Origin: Xiamenia xianingshaonis
Lineage (GTDB): Bacteria > Actinomycetota > Coriobacteriia > Coriobacteriales > Eggerthellaceae
DNA: 64,000 bases
NCBI RefSeq assembly: GCF_017945865.1
Contig: NZ_CP072829.1
Span: 310,001-374,000, forward strand
Direction of reading: 5' to 3'
Positions within the stretch are counted from its first letter, which is position 1, and each line of letters opens with the position of its first letter. The notes below the pieces were generated by a model that was given only the letters and a program-made list of their open reading frames with translations, was not told where the DNA came from and ran no database searches. The position numbers and the translations under genes are program-made. Below, piece by piece: positions 25,861-34,927 of the stretch.

Positions 25861-26819
25861 AATACGCAAAGCACACCCGTCCGAACGGGGCGACCCTTCA
25901 CGAGGCGAAAGTCCTGGTCGACGCGCTTCCTTGGATCAAGAACGTTACCGGCAAGACCATCGTCATCAAATACGGCGGTTCTGCCATGGTCGACGAAGAG
26001 CTGCGCCGCGACGTTATGAACGACATCGTGCTGCTGAAGATCATCGGCGCCAATCCCATTATCGTTCACGGCGGCGGCAAAGCCATTTCCGAAGCCATGG
26101 CCGAAAAAGAGCTGCCGGTCGAATTCAAAGACGGCCAGCGCGTCACCACGCCTGAGGCTATGGAAGTGGTGCGCGAAGTGCTGGTCGGCCGGGTCAATCA
26201 AGACCTCGTGGCGGCGCTCAACGTCCATGGCAATTTCGCCGTGGGCGTGAGCGGGGCGGACGCAGGCATACTCGTTGCCGAGCCGATGGACGCGGGCCTT
26301 GGTCGCGTCGGCAAGATCATCCGCATCAACCAAGCGCTGCTCGACGACCTGGTGGAGGCCGATTACATCCCGGTCGTCGCCTCGGTGGCGCTGGGGGAAG
26401 ACTGCGGCTTTTTCAACGTCAACGCCGACCGCGTGGCGGGGGCGTTGGCTGCGGCCGTCAAGGCGAACAAGGTCATCTTCCTCACCGACGTCGACGGCTT
26501 GTATGAAAACTTTGAAGACAAAGACTCGCTCATTTCGAACATGACGCTGTTCGAGGCGCAATATATGGTTGAAAACAACATTGTGTCCACGGGCATGATC
26601 CCCAAGCTGGAATCATGCATCCAGGCGCTTGAGTCGGGCGTGTTCCGGGCGCATATTCTGAACGGCACCATGCCCCATTCCATTCTGCTCGAATTGTTGA
26701 CCAGCTCGGGCGTCGGCACCACCATTCACGCTACGGACGAAGCGTGCAAGTACGATTCGTTCCCCATGGGGCGCTTCGCGTCGAAGCTGATTGAAAACGC
26801 CTTGGTGAGCAACGCATAA
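25857..26819 (+). CDS. argB: Acetylglutamate kinase
   Basis: ArgB phosphorylates N-acetylglutamate and is often the arginine-feedback step. The 320-residue protein has the amino-acid kinase motifs VIKYGGSAM near residue 37, IVHGGGKAISEAM near residue 65, a substrate region at FAVGVSGADAGIL, and FLTDVDGLYEN. It starts inside the argJ stop codon, indicating coupling. The N-terminal region before the first motif (about 35 residues) resembles arginine-sensitive ArgB proteins, which would fit feedback control, but this is inference. Confidence 0.96.
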   Translation: MKYAKHTRPNGATLHEAKVLVDALPWIKNVTGKTIVIKYGGSAMVDEELRRDVMNDIVLLKIIGANPIIVHGGGKAISEAMAEKELPVEFKDGQRVTTPEAMEVVREVLVGRVNQDLVAALNVHGNFAVGVSGADAGILVAEPMDAGLGRVGKIIRINQALLDDLVEADYIPVVASVALGEDCGFFNVNADRVAGALAAAVKANKVIFLTDVDGLYENFEDKDSLISNMTLFEAQYMVENNIVSTGMIPKLESCIQALESGVFRAHILNGTMPHSILLELLTSSGVGTTIHATDEACKYDSFPMGRFASKLIENALVSNA

Positions 26820-26836
26820 GGCGGAAAGGACCTGCT

Positions 26837-28108
26837 ATGAGTTTGGAAACGCAGAAAGAGCTGGAATCTGCCTACGTCATGCACACGTTCGCTCGCAAGC
26901 CGGTCGAATTCGTGCGAGGGCAAGGCATGCTTCTGTATGACGCCGAAGGTCGGGAATACCTCGACTTTTTGTCGGGCATCGGGGTGGTCAGCCTCGGCCA
27001 CAGCAATCCGGCGCTCGTGGCTGCTTTGCAGCGGCAAGACGAAAAGCTGCTTCACGTGAGCAACTACTATTACGTGGAAGGCCGCGGGGAAGTGGCCCGC
27101 ACGCTGTCCGGCCTGCTGAACGCTTGCGTCGCTGAGGCAGACCGCACGCCGTGGAAGAGCTTCTTCACGAACTCGGGTGCTGAATCGAACGAATGTGCTA
27201 TAAAACTCGCCCGCCTGTATGCGAAGAAGCGCGCCGAAGCGCAGGTTCGCGCACAGGGAGGCGACGATGCGGCGGCGGCAGCGGCCCGGGAGGGTGCGCC
27301 GCGCACGGTGGTCACGCTGCAAAAGAGCTTTCATGGGCGCACGCTCGCGACGCTGGCGGCAACGGCCCAACCGGCCAAGCAAGAGGCATTCCAGCCGCTT
27401 CCCGGCGGGTTCGTCGCCACGCCGGCCAACGATGTCGAAGCGCTGGAGCGGCTGTTCGCCGACCGGGGCGCCGACATTTGCGCCGTCATGGTCGAGTGCA
27501 TCCAGGGCGAAAGCGGGGTGCATCCGTGCACGCCGGAATTCCTGGCGAAGGTCCGCGAGCTGACGGAGCGGACCGGCGCCCTCATGATCTGCGACGAGGT
27601 GCAGTGCGGTATCTATCGCTGCGGCACCTATCCGTTCGGGTTCCAGCATTTCGGCGTGCAGCCCGACATCGTGTCCATGGCGAAGGGCATCGGTTCGGGC
27701 ATTCCCATGGGCGTGTGCGCCGCGCGTGCACAGGTGGCCGATGCGTTCGACCCCGGCGACCACGGCACCACGTTCGGCGGCAGCTGCTTGGCCGTTGTTG
27801 CTGCCGCCTGCGTGCTTGACCGCCTCGGGGCCGAAGGCGTTCCCGAGCGCATTGCCGACGTGGGCGACTACCTGCAGCAAAGCTTGGCCGACGTGGTGGG
27901 CGTGGCCGGCGTCCGCGGCATCGGCCTTATGGTCGCCTGCGATTTGGACGAGGGCATCGACGCGCATGACGTGGTGAACCGGGGCCTTGAAGCGGGGCTG
28001 GTGCTCAACGCGACCGGTCCTTCCACGCTGCGCTTCTTGCCGCCGCTCGTGTGCGAGCGCCGTCATGTCGACGTTTTGGTCGAGCGCTTGGCGAAGCTGC
28101 TTTCGTAA
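26837..28108 (+). CDS. argD: Acetylornithine aminotransferase
   Basis: ArgD is a class III PLP aminotransferase converting N-acetylglutamate semialdehyde to acetylornithine. The 423-residue protein shows FFTNSGAESNECAIKLAR, SFHGRTLATLAAT, the PLP Asp in MICDEVQCGIYRCG, and the Schiff-base Lys in MAKGIGSGIPMG. An insertion of about 20 residues rich in Ala (GGDDAAAAAAREGAP) precedes the SFHGR segment and is unusual. A GGAAAGGA site precedes the ATG, 17 bases after argB. It closes the argCJBD block. Confidence 0.96.
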   Translation: MSLETQKELESAYVMHTFARKPVEFVRGQGMLLYDAEGREYLDFLSGIGVVSLGHSNPALVAALQRQDEKLLHVSNYYYVEGRGEVARTLSGLLNACVAEADRTPWKSFFTNSGAESNECAIKLARLYAKKRAEAQVRAQGGDDAAAAAAREGAPRTVVTLQKSFHGRTLATLAATAQPAKQEAFQPLPGGFVATPANDVEALERLFADRGADICAVMVECIQGESGVHPCTPEFLAKVRELTERTGALMICDEVQCGIYRCGTYPFGFQHFGVQPDIVSMAKGIGSGIPMGVCAARAQVADAFDPGDHGTTFGGSCLAVVAAACVLDRLGAEGVPERIADVGDYLQQSLADVVGVAGVRGIGLMVACDLDEGIDAHDVVNRGLEAGLVLNATGPSTLRFLPPLVCERRHVDVLVERLAKLLS

Positions 28109-28128
28109 GGCTTGCTGCAAAAACGACG

Positions 28129-28182
28129 GGGCGCCGGCGTCCTTTTCGCCGCGATGGCGAACGGGCCGCCCCGCCGGCGCCC
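28129..28182 (+). terminator. Hairpin after argD
   Basis: GGGCGCCGGCG (28129-28139) and CGCCGGCGCCC (28172-28182) pair perfectly. It lies 21 bases after argD. A T-rich stretch appears only further on, so termination is probable rather than certain. Confidence 0.5.
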
Positions 28183-28254
28183 TGCCGTTTCTGACGCCGG
28201 TTGAAAAATTTCCCCCTTTCCGGAATTCTTCATGGGCGGCGGCCGATTTTGCGG

Positions 28255-28334
28255 TACTATGTAATGCATATTTTCGTATTGTGCGTTGCGGCTTTTGCAT
28301 ACGCTATGCGGAAACGTCGATGCGGAATTGCATA
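28255..28334 (+). promoter_or_regulatory. argR upstream region with three regularly spaced TGCATA motifs
   Basis: TACTAT (28255-28260) is a possible -10 element. TGCATA occurs at 28265-28270, 28296-28301 and 28329-28334, spaced 31 and 33 bases apart, roughly three helical turns each. Position before argR suggests autoregulatory operators. The sequence does not closely match the classical ARG box, so the link to ArgR is an inference. Confidence 0.45.
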
Positions 28335-28364
28335 TTCTCTGGTTGAATAGGAAGTGTCAGCGGC

Positions 28365-28793
28365 ATGAAGAAGCGCCAGCAACGTCATGACGTCATTCGC
28401 GACATTGTTCGCGAATGCAATGTCAGAACCCAGCGCGATCTTGCCTGCCAGCTGCAGTCGGCGGGCTATGAATGCACGCAGGCGACCATTTCCCGCGACA
28501 TCATGGACATGGGTCTGGTGAAGTCGCGCGAAGGCTTCTATGTTCTTCCCGAAGAAGTACGGCTCCAGCGAATGGTCTCTGAACTGGTAGAGGAAGTGCA
28601 CGTGGCGGGCAATTTGGTTGTGGTGAAGACGTATTCCGGCGGAGCCGCCGGCGTCTCTGCTGCGCTTGACAAGGCCAGCCTGCGCGGTGCGCTCGGCACG
28701 GTCGCGGGCGACAACACCATCATGATCGCTGCCACCGATGCTGATGCTGCCATTGAGGTCGAACGCGCCATCGACCGTCTGCGACGACGATAA
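28365..28793 (+). CDS. argR: Arginine repressor
   Basis: ArgR is the hexameric arginine-dependent repressor of arginine genes. The 142-residue protein begins MKKRQQRHDVIRDIVRECNV, then a winged-helix DNA-binding domain (TQRDLACQLQSAGYECTQAT-type helix-turn-helix) and a C-terminal arginine-binding domain with GTVAGDNTIMIAATDADAA, matching the GT(I/V)AGDDT family motif closely. AGGAAG precedes the ATG at slightly long spacing. Its place between argCJBD and argGH fits self-contained control of the cluster. Confidence 0.95.
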   Translation: MKKRQQRHDVIRDIVRECNVRTQRDLACQLQSAGYECTQATISRDIMDMGLVKSREGFYVLPEEVRLQRMVSELVEEVHVAGNLVVVKTYSGGAAGVSAALDKASLRGALGTVAGDNTIMIAATDADAAIEVERAIDRLRRR

Positions 28794-28899
28794 TCCTTAT
28801 GCGACCAGGGGTTTCCCTGGCATCGGCTCGAAGGCTCTCTTCTTCGTGATATAAGGCAATCGTCTGTCAACATGCCTCTAATCATATGTTTCAAATGTG

Positions 28900-28924
28900 C
28901 GCACGAACGCTTGCCGTTCGTGCG
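28900..28924 (+). other. Perfect hairpin in the argR-argG gap
   Basis: CGCACGAACG and CGTTCGTGCG pair perfectly around CTTGC. No T tract follows, so it may be an attenuator, an mRNA-stability element or a protein site. The rest of the 270-base gap holds no gene. Confidence 0.5.
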
Positions 28925-29063
28925 AGCCGACCGACGCGACGACCGTTGCGGCGGCGTTGCTGCAGCCAATCGTTTGCGACTGTCGGCGAGGCGTCTTTTC
29001 ACGATGCGGCCCGAGCCGTACGTTTTCGGTACCGTCAGCCACGTGAAAAGAAAGGACCTATCT

Positions 29064-30344
29064 ATGGCTGCGTCAAAAGAGAAAGTGATTCTTGCGTATT
29101 CGGGAGGGCTCGACACCTCGTGCTGCATCAAGTGGCTGCAGGAGGAAAAGAACCTCGACGTCGTTGCGGTCGTGGGCGACGTGGGACAAGAGCACGACGG
29201 CCTTGCGCCCATCAAGGAAAAGGCGCTGCGCTCCGGCGCCGTCGATTGCGTGGTCGTGGACATGCGCGACACATTCGCCAAGGAATACCTTACCAAGGCG
29301 CTTGCCGCCAACGCCCTGTATGAAAACAAGTATCCGCTCGTGTCGGCATTGTCGCGCCCGCTCATTTCCAAGCATCTTGTCGACGCCGCCCACAAATACG
29401 GCGCGAGCTGCATCGCCCATGGCTGCACGGGCAAGGGCAACGACCAGGTGCGCTTCGAGGCGAGCATCGCCATGCTCGATCCGTCGCTTGAAATTCTGGC
29501 CCCGGTGCGCGAATGGGACTTCAACACCCGGCCCGAAGAGATGGCCTGGGCGCAAGCGCATGGGGTGGAAGTGCCTACCACCAAGGCCTCGCCCTATTCC
29601 ATCGACGACAACCTGTGGGGCCGCGCTATCGAATGCGGCGTGCTGGAAGACCCGTGGTGCGAGCCTCCGGCCGACATCTACACGATGACGCAAGCGTCTG
29701 AAGAAGCTCCTGACCAGCCGCAATACGTGGAGATCACGTTCGGGCGCGGCGTGCCCTACATGCTCGACGGCAAGCAGATGAGCTTTCTGGGTGTCATTTA
29801 CGCGCTGAACGACATCGCCGGGACGCACGGCTTCGGCCGCATCGACATGGTGGAAAACCGCCTCGTGGGCGTGAAGAGCCGCGAATGCTACGAAGCTCCC
29901 GGTGCGCTTGCGCTCATTGAAGCGCACAAGGCCTTGGAAGACTTGGTGCTCGAGCGCGAGGTGCTGCACTTCAAGCACGGCATGGAGCAGACCTGGGCCG
30001 AGCTGGTCTACAACGGCCAGTGGTTCTCGCCGCTCAAAGAGGCCATCGACGCATTCATGGCTTCCACGCAGCGCTGCCTGTCGGGCACGGTGCGCCTGAA
30101 GTTCTACAAGGGCGCGTGCACGGTCGTGGGGCGCAAAAGCTCGTATTCCCTCTACGACGAAGGCCTGGCCACCTACGACGAAGACGACTCGTTCGACCAT
30201 GCGGCGGCCAAGGGCTTCATCGGGCTGTGGACGCTGCCGACGAAGACCTGGGCGATCAACCGTCGTCAAGAAGGCGCCCCCGCCGAGCTGTTCGACGCGC
30301 AAAACGCCGCCGGCCCGCTGAAAAAGGGTCGTTACGAGAACTAA
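29064..30344 (+). CDS. argG: Argininosuccinate synthase
   Basis: ArgG joins citrulline and aspartate using ATP. The 426-residue protein begins [20 protein letters not shown], carrying the PP-loop YSGGLDTS; other family segments are [27 protein letters not shown] and [11 protein letters not shown]-like [13 protein letters not shown]. The start has AAAGGACC upstream; a longer in-frame extension to 28872 lacks family similarity. A short hairpin separates it from argH, and the two probably share a transcript. Confidence 0.97.
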   Translation: MAASKEKVILAYSGGLDTSCCIKWLQEEKNLDVVAVVGDVGQEHDGLAPIKEKALRSGAVDCVVVDMRDTFAKEYLTKALAANALYENKYPLVSALSRPLISKHLVDAAHKYGASCIAHGCTGKGNDQVRFEASIAMLDPSLEILAPVREWDFNTRPEEMAWAQAHGVEVPTTKASPYSIDDNLWGRAIECGVLEDPWCEPPADIYTMTQASEEAPDQPQYVEITFGRGVPYMLDGKQMSFLGVIYALNDIAGTHGFGRIDMVENRLVGVKSRECYEAPGALALIEAHKALEDLVLEREVLHFKHGMEQTWAELVYNGQWFSPLKEAIDAFMASTQRCLSGTVRLKFYKGACTVVGRKSSYSLYDEGLATYDEDDSFDHAAAKGFIGLWTLPTKTWAINRRQEGAPAELFDAQNAAGPLKKGRYEN

Positions 30345-30365
30345 GTACTGTTATAGAACGATAAA

Positions 30366-30389
30366 AGGGCGGCTGTGCGAAGCCGCCCT
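30366..30389 (+). other. Intercistronic hairpin between argG and argH
   Basis: AGGGCGGCT and AGCCGCCCT pair around GTGCGA in the short argG-argH gap. There is no downstream T tract on the plus strand, so it more likely affects mRNA stability or partial termination. Confidence 0.5.
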
Positions 30390-30412
30390 AGGAAAGCACG
30401 GAGGGGATCCTC

Positions 30413-31843
30413 ATGGCATTGTGGTCAGGCCGGTTCACGCAAGACGTTGGCGAGCTCACGCAGCGCTTCGGCGCCTCGCTGCCCGTCGACCGGGCGCTGT
30501 ATGTCCAAGACATCGCCGGTTCGAAGGCGCATGCGGCGATGCTCGCCGCCCAAGGCATCATCTTGCCGCACGACAACGAGGCCATCCAAAGCGGCCTTGA
30601 CGACGTGCGCGCGTCCATCGAGTCGGGGGAATTCGCCTTCGACGTGAACGACGAGGACATCCACATGGCCGTCGAAGGCGCCCTCATCCGTTCCATCGGG
30701 GATGCGGGCGCGCGCCTGCACACCGGCCGCAGTCGAAACGACCAGGCCGTGACCGACACGCGCCTGTTCGCAAAGGCGCGCTGTGCGGCGCTCATGCAGG
30801 CGAACTGCGACCTGCGCGCGGCGCTCATGTCCCAGGCCGACGCGAACAAAGACGTGCTCATGCCGGGGTACACGCATATGCAGCATGCCCAGCCCGTGCT
30901 GTTTGCCCACCACCTGCTTGCTTACGTCGCCATGCTTGAGCGCGACTATGGCCGTCTGAAGGCCGCTCGCACTGCCGCCGACGCCTCGCCGCTCGGCGCG
31001 GCGGCGCTGGCCGGCACCACCTACCCGCTCGACCGCTTCCAAACCGCCGAAGCGCTGGGATTTTCGCGCGTCATCGGCAATTCGCTCGATGCGGTGTCCG
31101 ACCGCGACTTTTTGCTCGACCTGGTGTATGCCTGCAGCGTGTCGTGTTTGCACCTGTCGCGCTTGTGCGAGGAGCTGGTGCTGTGGTCCACGGCAGAATT
31201 CGACTTCATCGAGCTGTCAGATGCGTTTTCCACCGGGTCGTCCATCATGCCGCAAAAGAAAAACCCCGACTTCGCCGAGCTGATCCGCGGCAAGACGGGC
31301 CGCGTGGTGGGCGATCTGGTGGCCCTGCTCATGACGCTCAAAGCGCTGCCGCTTGCCTACAACAAGGATTTGCAGGAAGACAAGCGGGCCGCCATCGATG
31401 CGGCGAAGACGCTGGAGGACTGCTGTCGGTGCGCTGCGGGCATGGTTGCAACGATGACGGTCAAACCCGCGTCGATGCTGGCCCAGGCCGAAAAAGGCCA
31501 CCTTGCGGCGACCGACGTGGCCGACTACCTGGCGAAGAAGGGCATGCCGTTTCGCCAGGCCCATGCGGTCGTGGGGCATCTGGTGCTTTTGTGCGAGCGG
31601 CGCGGCTGCGGCCTGGGCGATCTTTCGCTTGCCGATTTCCAGGCGGAAAGCGATCTGTTCGACGCCGACATCGCAGATGCGCTTGACCTGCGGGCCATCG
31701 TGGAGGCTCGCACCACCTATGGGGGCACGGCGTCGGTTCGCGTAGCCGAGCAGATGGACGCCGCCCGGGCACGCCTGGAAACAGACGCGGCCGCTTGCGG
31801 GGCGGGCGGTTCGTGCGGCCCGGCGGGTCCGTACTCCTGCTGA
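30413..31843 (+). CDS. argH: Argininosuccinate lyase
   Basis: ArgH splits argininosuccinate into arginine and fumarate. The 476-residue protein begins MALWSGRFTQDVGELTQRFG; HTGRSRNDQ and the signature GSSIMPQKKNPDFAELIRGK, with the catalytic Ser of the flexible loop, are present. CGGAGGGG precedes the ATG. The extreme C-terminus carries a short Cys/Gly/Pro tail (CGAGGSCGPAGPYSC) beyond the normal fold end, of unknown role. The ornithine carbamoyltransferase gene argF is absent from this otherwise complete cluster. Confidence 0.97.
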   Translation: MALWSGRFTQDVGELTQRFGASLPVDRALYVQDIAGSKAHAAMLAAQGIILPHDNEAIQSGLDDVRASIESGEFAFDVNDEDIHMAVEGALIRSIGDAGARLHTGRSRNDQAVTDTRLFAKARCAALMQANCDLRAALMSQADANKDVLMPGYTHMQHAQPVLFAHHLLAYVAMLERDYGRLKAARTAADASPLGAAALAGTTYPLDRFQTAEALGFSRVIGNSLDAVSDRDFLLDLVYACSVSCLHLSRLCEELVLWSTAEFDFIELSDAFSTGSSIMPQKKNPDFAELIRGKTGRVVGDLVALLMTLKALPLAYNKDLQEDKRAAIDAAKTLEDCCRCAAGMVATMTVKPASMLAQAEKGHLAATDVADYLAKKGMPFRQAHAVVGHLVLLCERRGCGLGDLSLADFQAESDLFDADIADALDLRAIVEARTTYGGTASVRVAEQMDAARARLETDAAACGAGGSCGPAGPYSC

Positions 31844-31849
31844 GGTATC

Positions 31850-31964
31850 AAACAGAAGTTGTGATGTTGATCGAACGAAATCTGGAGAAATAGAATGCGC
31901 CTGTCAAGGAAACGGTGTAGATTGAACAGCCATTCTCGCCCAATGCTACAATGAACTTCTGTTT
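31850..31964 (+). promoter_or_regulatory. Region before the PBP gene bounded by an 11-bp inverted repeat
   Basis: AAACAGAAGTT (31850-31860) and AACTTCTGTTT (31954-31964) are perfect inverted copies about 94 bases apart. Between them TGC-TACAAT (31944-31952) forms an extended -10 promoter. The second arm lies between the -10 and the ribosome site. It could be a pair of operator half-sites or an RNA stem. Confidence 0.5.
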
Positions 31965-31979
31965 CTCCAGGAGGTGTAC

Positions 31980-34304
31980 GTGGCTTCACGTTCTGTCAAA
32001 AACAGGCCGAGCACGAAAAAGAAGCATCCGGTCGTCGGCCTGCTCTATATACTGATAGCGCTCATTGCCGCCGTGGCGGTGACGGGCGTGGGCATTTATG
32101 CGATGGGCGCGTCGTGGATCGGCGACCTCGAAGACACCGACATCACCGTCGTCGAGCAGTCGAACACGGCCCGTCCGTCTGAAATGTACGCCGCCGACGG
32201 CACCACGCTGCTCGCGCGGTTCCAGCTGGAATTCCGCGAGCCGGTGAAGTACGACGCCATCAGCGACTACGTGAAGGAAGCCACCGTCGCTACTGAGGAC
32301 GAGCGCTTCTACGAGCACAGCGGCTACGACCTTATGGGCATCGCCCGCGCCGCCGTGGTCACGCTGACCGGCATGGGCCGCGAAGGCGCGTCCACCATCA
32401 CGCAGCAGTTCGTGCGCAACACCATTCTGTCCGAAGAGATGAACGACATCTCGCTCAAGCGCAAGATCCGCGAAATGTATCTGGCGGTGAAGGTGGAAGA
32501 GGCGTATTCCAAAGACGCTATTCTGCTCATGTACCTCAATACCATCAACTACGGCGCGGGTGCTTACGGCATCGAGGCGGCCTCGCAGCGCTATTTCTCC
32601 AAGCACGCGAGCGATCTGACCCTGACGGAAGCGGCCACGCTCGTGGGCATTCCGCAATCGCCGACCAACAACAACCCGCTCGACTATCCGCAGACGTGCC
32701 AGGACCGCCGTGATCTGGTGCTGAACCGCATGTATGAAAACGGCTACATCACCGAAGCCGAGCGCGACGAGGCCCAGGCCGTGCCGCTGGTGGACATCCT
32801 CAATCCCACCGAGCCTTCCGTCGACGGCATCGTGGCCTACCCGTACTTCACCAGCTACGTCCGCGACCTGGTCATTCAGGACTACGCTGACATCAACCTG
32901 TTCACCGGCGGCCTGAAGATCATCACGTCGCTCGACGTTTCCGCCCAGGAAATGGCAGAAAAGGCCGTCGCTGACAAGAAGGCCTCGTTCGACGAGTCCA
33001 TCAGCGGCGCGCTGGTGGCCATCGAGCCGTCCACGGGCTATGTGAAGGCGCTTGTCGGCGGCGAAGACTACTACGCCAACCAAACGAACCTCGCCACAGG
33101 CTCTGGCACCGACGGCGGCCGTCCGTGCGGCTCCACGTTCAAAACGTTCACGCTCGTCACGGCGCTTGAAAACAAGATAAGCCCCCAGACGATGGTCGAT
33201 TGCGGAAGCCCGGCCAGCATTCCTGAAACCGAATACGGCACCACCGAGCCGCCGCTGCAAAACATCGACAACATCAACTACGGGACCCGCAGCATCCAAC
33301 GCGCGTTCGCCGTGTCGTCCAACACCGGGTTCGTGCGTCTGCAGATGGCGCTTGGCACCGACAAGGTCATCGAAATGGCGCAGCGTCTGGGCATCACGTC
33401 CGACCTGCAGCCGTACGCCTCGCTCACGCTCGGCCAGCAAAACGTCACTATGCTCGACATGGCAAACGCCTATTCCATCATCGGCAACGGCGGCACGAAG
33501 TACGGCCCGACGCCCATCGTCGAAATCTACGACCACGTCGGCAACCTGGTGGTCGACAACACCGAGCCGCAGGGCGAGCGCGTTATTTCGCAGGAGATCG
33601 CCCATGCCGCCCAAGACGTCATGAAGACCGTCGTGAACTCCTACGAAGGCACCGGCTACGAAGCCGCCATGGCCAACGGCCAGGAAATCGCCGCCAAGAC
33701 CGGCACGTCCACCAACTACAAGGACATCACGTTCTGCGGCACCACGCCGAAGATCGCCGTGGGCGTTTGGTTCGGCGATCCTGCGGGCGGCGACGTGACG
33801 CTTCCCGCGCATGCCACCTGCGCCGACGTGTTCAGGAACTTCGTGACCGAATACCAGGGAGACGCCGCCCCCGAGCCGTTCCCCGATGCGGCCGACCCCG
33901 AATACGACCTGACGTATTCCAATTCCACGTACCACATCGGCGGCTATTCGCAGTGGGACTATTCCAACATGAACAACAATTACGGGTATTCTTCTGGTAA
34001 CAATGCCACGACTACTGAAGACGACGACACCGACAACGGCTACGATACCTCAGACGACGCCAACGCCGCGACGACCGACACGTCTTCGACCGGCGGCCAG
34101 ACCGATGGCGGGACGGCTGCAACCGGAGATGCGACAGGCGACGGCGGGGCTGCCGCGCCTGGCGCTGCGACGGACGGCGGTGGAGGAGAAGCCCTTCCTC
34201 CTGGCGGTGGGACCGGCGCGACCGACGGCGGCGGCGCAACCGACGGCGGTTCGGACAATTCGGGCGCCGCGGCGGCTTCCGTCGACGGCGGCGCCGTCGG
34301 CTAA
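31980..34304 (+). CDS. Class A penicillin-binding protein (glycosyltransferase/transpeptidase)
   Basis: This bifunctional PBP polymerises glycan strands and cross-links peptidoglycan. The 774-residue protein has a basic N-terminus, one membrane anchor (about 20-45) and a GT51 domain with ATVATEDERFYEHSGYD and ASTITQQFVRN. The transpeptidase domain has SxxK as CGSTFKTF, SxN as SSNTG and KTG as AAKTGTSTN, all intact. A low-complexity Gly/Thr/Asp tail of about 110 residues follows, probably spanning the wall. The GTG at 31980 is chosen because AGGAGG precedes it by five bases. Likely name ponA/mrcA-type, not assigned. Confidence 0.94.
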   Translation: MASRSVKNRPSTKKKHPVVGLLYILIALIAAVAVTGVGIYAMGASWIGDLEDTDITVVEQSNTARPSEMYAADGTTLLARFQLEFREPVKYDAISDYVKEATVATEDERFYEHSGYDLMGIARAAVVTLTGMGREGASTITQQFVRNTILSEEMNDISLKRKIREMYLAVKVEEAYSKDAILLMYLNTINYGAGAYGIEAASQRYFSKHASDLTLTEAATLVGIPQSPTNNNPLDYPQTCQDRRDLVLNRMYENGYITEAERDEAQAVPLVDILNPTEPSVDGIVAYPYFTSYVRDLVIQDYADINLFTGGLKIITSLDVSAQEMAEKAVADKKASFDESISGALVAIEPSTGYVKALVGGEDYYANQTNLATGSGTDGGRPCGSTFKTFTLVTALENKISPQTMVDCGSPASIPETEYGTTEPPLQNIDNINYGTRSIQRAFAVSSNTGFVRLQMALGTDKVIEMAQRLGITSDLQPYASLTLGQQNVTMLDMANAYSIIGNGGTKYGPTPIVEIYDHVGNLVVDNTEPQGERVISQEIAHAAQDVMKTVVNSYEGTGYEAAMANGQEIAAKTGTSTNYKDITFCGTTPKIAVGVWFGDPAGGDVTLPAHATCADVFRNFVTEYQGDAAPEPFPDAADPEYDLTYSNSTYHIGGYSQWDYSNMNNNYGYSSGNNATTTEDDDTDNGYDTSDDANAATTDTSSTGGQTDGGTAATGDATGDGGAAAPGAATDGGGGEALPPGGGTGATDGGGATDGGSDNSGAAAASVDGGAVG

Positions 34305-34381
34305 GGCTGCCCGCGCCGTTTCAAGGCGAACGCAAGACGATCATGGCGCCGGGCGACCGGCTGCAGCGAAGGAGCACTACG

Positions 34382-34885
34382 ATGAACAAGCGGTTGGCGA
34401 AAACGTGCATGGCGGCGGCGTGCGCCGTTGTGGTGGCGCTGGCGTCTTTGACGGGGTGCGCGAACAATACGGCTGCCGTCGATGAGACAGCGGCGAAGAA
34501 CCGCCAGTTCATGGCGTCGGTGAACCAGGTCATGGTCGACATGCAAAGCGCGCTGGAAGATTTCAGCGATGCGGTGGGTTCGGGCGACGTCGTTTCGATG
34601 AAGACCCAGGCGGGCAATGCGGCCGATTGCGTCGAGGCGCTGGACAAACTGGAAGCGCCTGATGCGCTCAAAGACATCAAGCAGGACTACGTCGACGGCG
34701 TCACGTCGCTGCAAAAGTCGCTTGACGACTACATTGCGCTTTATGCCGACATTGCAAGCGCCACGCAAGACGCCGCGTTCGACTGGTCAAGCTACAGCGA
34801 CCGAATAGCCGACATCAAGGCGTCCTACGACGAAGGCATTGAGAAGCTGCAGGCGGGCGACAAAGCGGCATCCGAAAAGGAATAG
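34382..34885 (+). CDS. Small lipoprotein of unknown function
   Basis: The 167-residue protein begins MNKRLAKTCMAAACAVVVAL and has a lipobox, LTGC, with the lipidated Cys near residue 25. The mature part is acidic and helical (NRQFMASVNQVMVDMQSALE and following) and contains no catalytic motif I recognise. It resembles small helical-bundle lipoproteins common in Coriobacteriia. GAAGGAG precedes the ATG. It lies between the PBP and the U32 gene, all same strand with short gaps, so it may be in their operon. Confidence 0.75.
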   Translation: MNKRLAKTCMAAACAVVVALASLTGCANNTAAVDETAAKNRQFMASVNQVMVDMQSALEDFSDAVGSGDVVSMKTQAGNAADCVEALDKLEAPDALKDIKQDYVDGVTSLQKSLDDYIALYADIASATQDAAFDWSSYSDRIADIKASYDEGIEKLQAGDKAASEKE

Positions 34886-34927
34886 CTGCAACCGCTTATA
34901 CGAAAAAGACAAGAAAGGAAAGCGGCC

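Noticed and set aside
28872-29063. N-terminal extension of argG
   Set aside because: The extension runs through the argR-argG gap and its hairpin, while AAAGGACC precedes the ATG at 29064 and the family start follows it.
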